Positions 1 to 5,338 of a stretch of 5,338 nt of DNA are shown in pieces. The notes under the pieces were generated by a model. That model was not told where the DNA came from, searched no databases, and worked only from the letters and a program-made list of their open reading frames with translations. The translations under genes were made by a program, and so were the position numbers. Position 1 is the first letter of the stretch, and each line of letters starts with the position of its first letter. This stretch comes from Bacteroides sp. UBA1773 (GTDB lineage Bacteria > Bacteroidota > Bacteroidia > Bacteroidales > Bacteroidaceae). The stretch is taken from assembly GCA_002315285.1 (NCBI GenBank), contig DCGR01000024.1, positions 4,441-9,778 of the forward strand, in the 5' to 3' direction.

Positions 1-403
1 TTACGACTTGAACCCCTACCAGCAAACCCGCAACCTCGTGGCGCTGAAATCACGCCTGAAAGTGGCCTACACAAAGCCAATCCATTGGAAGCCGTACGCT
101 TCGGCCGAACTACGCTGCGTGCTGAACGCGCCCCATGGCAGTGCCACATACGACGACACATCGGGCACCTACACCGACTATGTGTTCCACGGCCATAACG
201 ATGTCTATATGAACAGGGTAAGACTAACGATAGGTACCACATGGAAACTGACACGGCAGCACGCTATCGACCTGCAGGCGATGGCCGACTGGTGCCACGA
301 CCGCGACATCGACACCAACAAACAGGGCACACGGCTCAAATCCATGGAGTGGCATGACTCCTGGTGTCTGTGGTTGGCAACAGCCTACAAATTCTCATTC
401 TGA
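1..403 (+). CDS. DUF2490 family outer-membrane protein, C-terminal part (5' end outside window)
   Basis: The reading frame is open from base 2 to the TGA at 401-403, giving about 133 visible residues; the N-terminus, including any signal peptide, lies upstream of the window. A TTG at position 8 is in frame but is only an internal leucine codon. The sequence has the look of the DUF2490 family: an early basic strand (LKSRLKVAYTKP), the W-x-PY-x-S-x-EL element (WKPYASAEL, about visible residues 28-36), then an N-R-V-R-L-T-I-G strand followed by a turn and another amphipathic strand (HAIDLQAMADW). Alternating polar and hydrophobic residues, and a C-terminus ending in aromatic YKFSF, fit an outer-membrane beta-barrel inserted by the BAM machinery. 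The family has no established biochemical role. It converges on gltS with 12 bases between stops and no visible terminator. Family call is from remembered motif pattern; barrel location is inference. Confidence 0.8.
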   Translation, partial: YDLNPYQQTRNLVALKSRLKVAYTKPIHWKPYASAELRCVLNAPHGSATYDDTSGTYTDYVFHGHNDVYMNRVRLTIGTTWKLTRQHAIDLQAMADWCHDRDIDTNKQGTRLKSMEWHDSWCLWLATAYKFSF

Positions 404-415
404 TGGCGATGAACG

Positions 416-1645
416 CTACAAGAAATGGAGGAATAGCGTGACGATGGTGGTGTTGATGATATCGACAAACATGCTGCCCACGACCGGAATGATGAGAAAC
501 GGAAGCGGGGAATAACGGTATTTGCCACACACGGTCGACAGATTGGCCATGGCATTCGGGGTGGCTCCGAGGCCAAAGCCACACATCCCGCTCACCAATA
601 AGGCGGCGTCGTAATCGCGGCCAAGCAATGGGAAAGCCACAAAGACGGCGAACATGGCCATGAGCAACACCTCGGCAAAAAGCATGGAGGTGAGGGGAAT
701 GGCCAACGAGGCAAGTTCCCACAAACGGAGCGACACCATGGCCATGCTGATGAACAGCACAAGCGAAAGGTTGCCCACCATGGAGACAGTGCGCATTTCA
801 ATCCGTGGACACCAGCCGATGCCCTCAGAGCAGTTGCGCATGAGGGCGGCCACCAGAAGCGTGCCGAAATAGGTTGGGAAAGTGATGGACGTAAGCGAGA
901 GACATTTGCTCACGATGATGCCAAGGGCTATGGCCAGAAATATCTGGAAAACAGCTTTTGCCATCGAATCCAACATTTCGGAACTGGCCACATCGAACTT
1001 GTCGCGACATTCGAAATAGGTTTCTTCCCCAGTGGGAACCGACAACGGCTTGGAGGAAGAGCCGTCAGGCTGGCAGAGCTTATGGATGCGGATAAGACGT
1101 TCGCCCAACGGACCACCCAGCAACGACCCTGCCACGAGTCCGAAAGTGGCTGAAGCCATGGTGAACGAGGAGGCTCCATCGATTCCCAGACTCTCGAGCA
1201 ACGGACTGAAACCTCCTGCCGTGCCATGTCCTCCGACCATGGGTATGGATCCTGCCACCATTCCGAAAACGGGTGGCAGCGACAGGCCACATGCGATGCC
1301 CACGCTCACCACGTTTTGCAACACCACGAGCAGCACCAACAGCACAAGCATCACTAACAGCAGCTTGCCTCCCCGGCGTATCGACCGGAAATCGGCCTCA
1401 AAGCCTACGGTAGCGAAGAACACCATCATGCAGATGTCCTTCAGCGTGCCATCGAACGAAAGTTCAATGGAGCAACATGTGCGAAGCACCAGAAACGCAA
1501 GTGCAAAAATGATGCCTCCCGATACGGGAACAGGTATGCAGAAACGTCGAAGAAAGCCTACCCTGCCAGTAAGATACCTACCCAAGAGCAGCGCCACGAC
1601 ACCTATGCCCATGGTCTGATACATGTCCAATGCGAAATGCGTCAT
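416..1645 (-). CDS. gltS: Sodium/glutamate symporter GltS
   Basis: Inner-membrane carrier that takes up glutamate with sodium (GltS/ESS family). From the ATG at 1645 it has 409 residues, close to the 401 of Escherichia coli GltS, so it looks full length. Many family landmarks are visible: IPVPVSGG (37-44), the FFATVGFEADF segment (76-86), the first re-entrant loop with GGHGT (138-142), ATFGLVAGSLLGGP (166-179), GNLSLVLFISMAM (291-303) followed by LWELASLAIP, YDAALLVSGMCGFGLGATP (345-363) with NAMAN in the second re-entrant loop, and VDIIN near the end. About ten hydrophobic segments are seen, with a polar cytoplasmic-type linker at about 186-225. A GTG at 1660 would add five residues, but it overlaps the AAAGG ribosome-binding site that serves the ATG, so the ATG is preferred. 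It lies 74 bases downstream of the aspartate aminotransferase gene on the same strand; both handle glutamate. Family assignment is very secure. Confidence 0.95.
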   Translation of the reverse strand: MTHFALDMYQTMGIGVVALLLGRYLTGRVGFLRRFCIPVPVSGGIIFALAFLVLRTCCSIELSFDGTLKDICMMVFFATVGFEADFRSIRRGGKLLLVMLVLLVLLVVLQNVVSVGIACGLSLPPVFGMVAGSIPMVGGHGTAGGFSPLLESLGIDGASSFTMASATFGLVAGSLLGGPLGERLIRIHKLCQPDGSSSKPLSVPTGEETYFECRDKFDVASSEMLDSMAKAVFQIFLAIALGIIVSKCLSLTSITFPTYFGTLLVAALMRNCSEGIGWCPRIEMRTVSMVGNLSLVLFISMAMVSLRLWELASLAIPLTSMLFAEVLLMAMFAVFVAFPLLGRDYDAALLVSGMCGFGLGATPNAMANLSTVCGKYRYSPLPFLIIPVVGSMFVDIINTTIVTLFLHFL

Positions 1646-1651
1646 TATATT

Positions 1652-1680
1652 ACCTTTCACGAAACCATTCGACCTTTCAC
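1652..1680. repeat. 9-bp direct repeat in the gltS leader
   Basis: The plus-strand word ACCTTTCAC occurs at 1652-1660 and again at 1672-1680, a 20-base period, about two helical turns. On the minus strand this is GTGAAAGGT twice, the copy nearer gltS carrying its likely ribosome-binding site. The 74-base gap between the aminotransferase stop and the gltS ATG contains no TAnnTTTG promoter box and no stem-loop with a U-tract that I can find. The repeat could bind a regulator or be chance. Confidence 0.5.
1653..1657 (-). promoter_or_regulatory. Ribosome-binding site of gltS (decides the start)
   Basis: On the minus strand AAAGG lies seven bases before the ATG at 1645 (AAAGGTAATATAATG). This spacing supports the ATG over the in-frame GTG at 1660, which lies just upstream of the AAAGG and would leave it unused. 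The site is inside one copy of the GTGAAAGGT direct repeat. Confidence 0.6.
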
Positions 1681-1719
1681 AACACCCTCACAACAAATGG
1701 CAAGACGGCAGACCGGTTG

Positions 1720-2913
1720 TCATCGCAGTGCTGCCAACGCTTCCTTGATGCGGCGCATGGCCTCCACGATGTTCTCATCGCTGGTGGCATAGCTCATGCG
1801 GAAACACTCGGGAGCGCCAAACGAGGTGCCGCCTACGCAAGCCACATGAGCCACTTCGAGCAGATACATGGCCAGTTCGTCGGCATTGGCCACAAGGCGG
1901 CCATCGGCTTGCTTGCCATAGAAGCTGTCGCACTTGGGAAACAGATAGAAAGCCCCCTGCGGATGATTCACCTCCAGTCCGGGAATGTCCTTCGCCAACT
2001 TCTCGATGAGGTTGCGGCGGCGTTCGAAAGCCTTCCTCATTTCCTCCACCGGCTCCTGCGGACCCAGATAAGCCGCCTCCGCTGCCTTTTGCGACACCGA
2101 GCAAGCCCCTGAGGTGTATTGTCCCTGCAACTTATTGGCTGCCTTGATGAGCCATTCCGGACCTGCAGCGAAACCAATTCGCCAGCCGGTCATGGCATAG
2201 GCTTTCGACACACCATTGATGATGACCACCCGATCGCGCACTTCCTCACACTGGGCGATGCTTTCGTGATGACCTACATAATTGATGTGTTCGTAGATCT
2301 CGTCGGCAATGACATACACCTGTGGATGGCGCGCCAGCACCGTGGCCAGTGCCTTCAACTCGTCCTTGCCGTAAACCGATCCAGTGGGATTGGAAGGCGA
2401 GCACAGGATGAGAGCCTTGGTTTTTTCGGTGATGTGGCTTTCGAGCTGTTCGCCCGTGATCTTGAAATCCTGGTCGATACCTGCATGGACTATCACGGGA
2501 GTCCCATCGGCCATCTTCACCATCTCAGGGTAGCTCACCCAATAGGGAGCAGGCACAATCACTTCATCGCCCGGGTTCACCAATGTCATGACCACATTGC
2601 ACACACATTGCTTGGCTCCATTCGACACGCTAATCTGTGTGGGCGCATAGTCAAGTCCGTTCTCAGCCCTCAGCTTTGCCACAATGGCATTGCGCAAGGC
2701 CGGATAGCCTGGCACTGGTGAATAACGCGAGAAGTTTTCGTCGATGGCACGTTTGGCTGCCTCCTTTATGTGGTCAGGTGTATTGAAATCGGGTTCTCCC
2801 ACGCTCATGTTAATCACATCAATGCCCTGAGCTTTGAGTTCGCTACTCTTCTGCGACATGGCCAATGTGGCCGATGGCGACAGACGATTGATTCTGTCCG
2901 ATAAGTCCATCAT
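1720..2913 (-). CDS. aspB: Aspartate aminotransferase, class I-beta, pyridoxal-phosphate dependent
   Basis: Cytoplasmic fold-type I aminotransferase of 397 residues, the usual length, interconverting aspartate plus 2-oxoglutarate with oxaloacetate plus glutamate. Landmarks in order: the N-terminal SPSATLAMSQKSSELKAQG (12-30) followed by GEPDFNTP (39-46), as in Thermus-type class I-beta enzymes; Y64 and PVPGYPALR (67-74); NGAKQ (98-102) in the phosphate-binding region; PAPYWVSYP (121-129); SNPTG with N175; ADEIYEHI with D204 and Y207, which contact the cofactor; SKAYAMTGWRIGF with the Schiff-base lysine K237 and R245; and FRMSYA with R372, which binds the substrate carboxylate. All key residues are present. 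Some relatives also accept prephenate in tyrosine/phenylalanine synthesis, which cannot be decided here. The ATG overlaps the permease stop (ATGA), implying co-translation; a second ATG is codon 2. No clear Shine-Dalgarno, common in Bacteroidota. Confidence 0.93.
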   Translation of the reverse strand: MMDLSDRINRLSPSATLAMSQKSSELKAQGIDVINMSVGEPDFNTPDHIKEAAKRAIDENFSRYSPVPGYPALRNAIVAKLRAENGLDYAPTQISVSNGAKQCVCNVVMTLVNPGDEVIVPAPYWVSYPEMVKMADGTPVIVHAGIDQDFKITGEQLESHITEKTKALILCSPSNPTGSVYGKDELKALATVLARHPQVYVIADEIYEHINYVGHHESIAQCEEVRDRVVIINGVSKAYAMTGWRIGFAAGPEWLIKAANKLQGQYTSGACSVSQKAAEAAYLGPQEPVEEMRKAFERRRNLIEKLAKDIPGLEVNHPQGAFYLFPKCDSFYGKQADGRLVANADELAMYLLEVAHVACVGGTSFGAPECFRMSYATSDENIVEAMRRIKEALAALR

Positions 2914-4808
2914 GATGGTAAAAGTTGTTTGATTTGGTTATTGGTTGATATTATTCGTTTACAATCCTTATGAAGCCGTAGGCGGAAAAACCAAATGCGG
3001 AAATACAGCGCCAACCCGATGGGGACGAGCAATCCCGCCACGATTTTCATCCAACGCTGTCGGAATGGGATTTCCTGACCCTCGGAGGTCACTATGGGGT
3101 AGTCGTTGAGCCTGATCAGCAGTGGGTTGATTTTCGAATTGCCCAATTCCTCCACAACAGATTCCACCATGTCGTAGAGCCGGGCGGCAGGAATGGCAGT
3201 CTCCGATGGCACGAAGAACAATCGGAAATAATTCGGAACCCTCAACAGGTCGTATTGCTCCAGCAGGCTGGTGCACTGCCGTGTAAGCTCATCGATGGTG
3301 CCGCCAAGCGATGGATAATCGGGGTCTTCGATGATCACTTCCTTGCGGGTGATGTGACGTGAGGAACGTATGGCAAACATCGCGCGGAAGAACTGCAGGT
3401 AAGTCTCCTTATTGAACACGACCGAGTCGTTGTTGGATTTGTAAGTGAAGAAAGCGCCCAAAGGAGCGAGCAGCAACGTACTCATCCATGTGCCCAGCAT
3501 GATGTCGATTCCTCCACTCTTGCCCAAGCGGATGGAACCCGTATCGACAATGTAGTAGAGCACAAAGATGATGACCGACATCACCACGGGCAAGCCCAAA
3601 CCGCCCTTGCGGATGATGGCTCCCAACGGCGCACCGATGAAGAAGAAGATGATGCATGCCAGCGACAGCGTGAATTTCTTGTGCCAGTCGCTACGATGTA
3701 TGCGGATGTCCTCATCGGCATCGTAGGTTTCCTTGCTTTTCACTTGCCAATCGGCATCGAGTGTGTTGATTTGGCTCACCACTTCCTTCATCAGGGATTG
3801 CTTGTTGGCCACCGAATAGGTATTGAAAATGCTATCGATATTGACCGTCGAAGGGAGCATGCCCGTCTTTACCTTCATGCTGTCTTTTTGCGACAATGCC
3901 ACTGAGGTATACGACACACGCTTGGCTTCTTTGAAAAGCTTGAGTCCGACACTGTCGGCCCTTGTGCTGAGTGAATCAATGGAACGACTGATGGCCGACA
4001 TGCTTTTGCCATCGGAGCGGTCGCTCAGGAAAGCTCCATCCACCATGTTGAAATTGGTGTCGAAATCTATCAGGATATGTTTCTCTCTGAAAGTTTCCCT
4101 GCGATAAGGCACGTTTGAGATGGCAATGGATTGCGATTTCAGGTTTTCGAACTGTTCGCCACTATACAGATGCAGAATGAGGTTTTTCTTGTCCTCGGTC
4201 ATTTCGAGTTGTCCTTCTGAAGCCCAAATCACATGTGCGTTTTCAAAACCATCTGAAAAATTGTAGATTAGCACATCGCGCAGGATGCCTGTCTGCTTGT
4301 CCTTATGCTTCACGTAAATATTATAGCCTTCAATCTCATCATAGAACACTCCCTCAGGAATGTCCAGTTCAGGGGAGGTCTGGCGCATGGACACCAACAA
4401 TGTCCACAACTTGAGTTGCGCCTTGGGCGACACCACATTTTGGAAATACAAGGAAATGACGGCAAGCATCGTACAGCCCATGACCAACGGACGGATGATG
4501 CGCAGCAAAGGAATGCCTGCGGTCTTCATGGAGAGCAATTCGAATTTTTCGCCCAAGTTGCCGAAAGTCATCAGCGAGGATAGCAAAATGGCCAAAGGCA
4601 ACGACAGCGGAATGAGCGTCAAGGCCGAAAGGAAAAAGAACTGTGCAAAAACGTCCATTGCCAGTCCCTTGCCTATCAATTCATCCACATACCGCCAAAG
4701 AAATTGCAGCATCAGGATGAACAGGCAGATAAAGAATGTTCCGGCAAAAAGAAGCAGGAAACTCTTTATGATGTACCAGTCTAACTTTGTTATCCGTAAT
4801 CTTTTCAT
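2910..4808 (-). CDS. LptF/LptG-family lipopolysaccharide export permease, extended Bacteroidales form
   Basis: Inner-membrane subunit of the LptBFGC transporter, which extracts lipopolysaccharide from the inner membrane and passes it to the periplasmic Lpt bridge. At 632 residues it is far longer than the roughly 360 of E. coli LptF or LptG. N-terminal membrane segments are at about 12-38, 57-83 and 104-125, with the cytoplasmic ATPase-coupling stretch GNLGEKFELLSMKTAGIP at 83-100 (family form E-x-x-A/S-x-x-x-x-G). A periplasmic beta-rich domain follows (about 130-255), then a helical, charged insertion (about 262-370). The second membrane set is at about 379-399 (FFFIGAPLGAIIRKGG), 405-424 and 436-456. 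A C-terminal extension of about 175 residues ends with another hydrophobic segment at about 587-608 and a basic tail. LptF and LptG cannot be told apart here, so no symbol is given. Its stop overlaps the aminotransferase start by four bases; a -7 box lies just upstream of its ATG. Confidence 0.9.
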   Translation of the reverse strand: MKRLRITKLDWYIIKSFLLLFAGTFFICLFILMLQFLWRYVDELIGKGLAMDVFAQFFFLSALTLIPLSLPLAILLSSLMTFGNLGEKFELLSMKTAGIPLLRIIRPLVMGCTMLAVISLYFQNVVSPKAQLKLWTLLVSMRQTSPELDIPEGVFYDEIEGYNIYVKHKDKQTGILRDVLIYNFSDGFENAHVIWASEGQLEMTEDKKNLILHLYSGEQFENLKSQSIAISNVPYRRETFREKHILIDFDTNFNMVDGAFLSDRSDGKSMSAISRSIDSLSTRADSVGLKLFKEAKRVSYTSVALSQKDSMKVKTGMLPSTVNIDSIFNTYSVANKQSLMKEVVSQINTLDADWQVKSKETYDADEDIRIHRSDWHKKFTLSLACIIFFFIGAPLGAIIRKGGLGLPVVMSVIIFVLYYIVDTGSIRLGKSGGIDIMLGTWMSTLLLAPLGAFFTYKSNNDSVVFNKETYLQFFRAMFAIRSSRHITRKEVIIEDPDYPSLGGTIDELTRQCTSLLEQYDLLRVPNYFRLFFVPSETAIPAARLYDMVESVVEELGNSKINPLLIRLNDYPIVTSEGQEIPFRQRWMKIVAGLLVPIGLALYFRIWFFRLRLHKDCKRIISTNNQIKQLLPS

Positions 4809-4828
4809 GAAAAGCCCAATTAGCGGCG

Positions 4829-4836
4829 CAAAGTTA
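4829..4836 (-). promoter_or_regulatory. Bacteroidota -7 box (TAACTTTG) before the permease gene
   Basis: On the minus strand TAACTTTG fits the Bacteroidota sigma-70 -7 consensus TAnnTTTG exactly and ends 20 bases before the permease ATG at 4808, giving a predicted leader of roughly 15 bases. It lies in the 39-base gap after the START-like gene. The -33 part is weak: the nearest TTG is only 14 bases upstream of the box instead of about 19-21. The permease-aminotransferase unit probably has its own promoter here, besides possible read-through. Confidence 0.55.
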
Positions 4837-4847
4837 GCACTTTTTAT

Positions 4848-5234
4848 TTACAATCCGCCCACCCGGCGAAGTTTTTCCACATCGCTGACCCATAAATCCT
4901 GTATGTCCTCAGCCTCATCGGCAGTGGCCCAATCGGTTATCAACAATGTGAAATCGCGGGTCAGTTCATTGTAAACCATGCGGAATTCGAAATACGAGCG
5001 TTTGTCAGCCTCATCCGTCCAACGAAAACGGACATACGAATTTGTTTTGGAATGAGTGAGCACAGCCTCGCGGACATAATCCTTGTTCCAAGAAAAAGAA
5101 TATTTCTTGTCGTGACAATCGACGTGATTTGCAAACCACGTCGATAGACCTGTAGGCGTACTGATCAAAGTCCAGATAGCATTGCTCGAACCCGCCTTCA
5201 GTTGAAATTCCATGGTGATTTTCTGTTTGTTCAT
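4848..5234 (-). CDS. START-like domain protein (SRPBCC / Bet v 1-like fold)
   Basis: Small, probably cytoplasmic protein of 128 residues, the usual size for the START-like domain proteins widespread in Bacteroidota. These resemble Aha1/SRPBCC proteins with a hydrophobic ligand cavity, but no ligand or role is established. Seen in order: a first strand KITMEFQL (5-12), a helix with the signature LISTPTGLSTWFANHVD (23-39), strand segments YSFSWN (45-50) and YVRFRW (67-72), YFEFRMVYNELTRDFTLLITDWA (81-103 in outline), an acidic turn DEAED, and a C-terminal amphipathic helix DLWVSDVEKLRR. No signal peptide. The ATG at 5234 is chosen because MNKQKITMEF begins right at the first strand, as family members do; an in-frame GTG at 5297 would add 21 residues of unlikely composition. 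GAGG ends only two bases before this ATG, too close for a good ribosome-binding site. The downstream permease gene is 39 bases away on the same strand. Confidence 0.85.
   Translation of the reverse strand: MNKQKITMEFQLKAGSSNAIWTLISTPTGLSTWFANHVDCHDKKYSFSWNKDYVREAVLTHSKTNSYVRFRWTDEADKRSYFEFRMVYNELTRDFTLLITDWATADEAEDIQDLWVSDVEKLRRVGGL
5118..5145. repeat. 28-bp near-perfect palindrome inside the START-like gene
   Basis: The arms ATCGACGTG (5118-5126) and CACGTCGAT (5137-5145) are exact reverse complements. The ten bases between them contain a further palindrome, TTTGCAAA (5128-5135). Overall 13 of 14 symmetric pairs match; only 5127/5136 (A and C) fails. It lies over codons 31-39, encoding the family signature STWFANHVD. 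It could be a protein-binding site, an mRNA hairpin with a 9-bp stem, or chance. Confidence 0.6.
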
Positions 5235-5239
5235 GACCT

Positions 5240-5272
5240 CAAAATTATTTTCGGATTGCAATATATTACAAT
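5240..5272 (-). promoter_or_regulatory. Candidate promoter of the START-like gene
   Basis: On the minus strand TAATTTTG (5247-5240) matches the TAnnTTTG -7 consensus exactly, with ATTG (5272-5269) 21 bases upstream as a possible -33 element. The box ends five bases before the ATG at 5234, so transcription would begin at or next to the start codon. An alternative is TTTG at 5289-5286, then 20 bases, then the imperfect TATATTG at 5265-5259, which would leave a leader near 18 bases. Confidence 0.4.
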
Positions 5273-5314
5273 TAAGCGTATTTTGCAAATTTTCCACAAA
5301 AATCCAACATATTT

Positions 5315-5338
5315 TATATTTTTCCGCGGAAAAATATA
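5315..5338. repeat. Perfect 24-bp palindrome at the window edge
   Basis: The half-site TATATTTTTCCG (5315-5326) is followed with no spacer by its exact reverse complement, and the symmetry may continue past the end of the window. The core is CCGCGG flanked by five T and five A. It lies about 81-104 bases upstream of the START-like ATG. With no spacer, and no U-tract after it on the minus strand, it looks more like an operator for a dimeric regulator than a terminator, though termination of a plus-strand or neighbouring transcript cannot be excluded. Confidence 0.6.

Noticed and set aside
1032..1619. Long plus-strand open frame of 195 codons opposite gltS
   Set aside because: It lies wholly antisense to a well-supported transporter gene; its low-complexity composition rich in S, T, P and N is what a hydrophobic protein's complementary strand gives. 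No family motif or start context.
1661..1719. Promoter for gltS using TTTG (minus strand, 1697-1694) as a -33 element
   Set aside because: No TAnnTTTG box occurs at the expected distance of about 19-23 bases, so no promoter is called.
2119..2721. Plus-strand open frame of 200 codons opposite the aminotransferase gene
   Set aside because: Fully antisense to a gene with all catalytic motifs intact; His/Gly/Leu-rich composition with no recognisable domain.
4360..4974. Plus-strand open frame of 204 codons across the permease start and the START-like gene end
   Set aside because: It runs across two supported minus-strand genes and their promoter gap; no ribosome-binding site or known motif.
5235..5297. 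GTG at 5297 as the start of the START-like gene (149 residues)
   Set aside because: The added 21 residues are N- and Q-rich, overlap the promoter boxes, and lack counterparts in the family, whose members begin at the first strand as the ATG at 5234 does.
5290..5298. DnaA-box-like TTTTCCACA here and again at 4873-4881, near AT-rich DNA
   Set aside because: Both fit TTWTNCACA, but two copies over 400 bases, one deep inside a coding region, with no cluster and no dnaA/dnaN context, is expected by chance. No origin is claimed.

Overview
The window looks like chromosomal DNA of a Bacteroidota bacterium, most likely order Bacteroidales (Prevotella- or Bacteroides-like). Evidence: a DUF2490 outer-membrane protein, a very long LptF/LptG permease of the Bacteroidales type, a small START-like domain protein typical of this phylum, and TAnnTTTG-type promoter boxes upstream of two genes. 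Genus cannot be fixed from the sequence alone.

Layout. Positions 1-403 hold the 3' end of a plus-strand DUF2490 gene. It converges, with only 12 bases between stop codons, on a block of four minus-strand genes that fills the rest. Read in the direction of transcription (high to low coordinates) these are: a START-like domain protein (5234-4848), a 632-residue LptF/LptG-family lipopolysaccharide export permease (4808-2910), a class I-beta aspartate aminotransferase (2913-1720) and the sodium/glutamate symporter GltS (1645-416). The permease and aminotransferase genes overlap by four bases (ATGA) and are almost certainly co-transcribed. A good -7 box sits in the 39-base gap before the permease gene. 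A 74-base gap with a 9-bp direct repeat precedes gltS, without a convincing promoter or terminator, so gltS may be the last gene of the same transcript.

Functional reading. The aminotransferase and GltS share glutamate as substrate (one interconverts aspartate and glutamate, the other imports glutamate), so their adjacency makes metabolic sense. The permease belongs to envelope biogenesis and its coupling to the aminotransferase looks organisational rather than biochemical. The START-like protein has no assigned function.

I see no mobile element, CRISPR array, RNA gene or defence system. These are mostly ordinary housekeeping genes. The points most worth a second look are a perfect 24-bp palindrome at the right edge, a 28-bp near-perfect palindrome inside the START-like gene, a promoter box almost touching that gene's start codon, and the long extra regions of the permease. 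No stretch over 300 bases lacks a gene.
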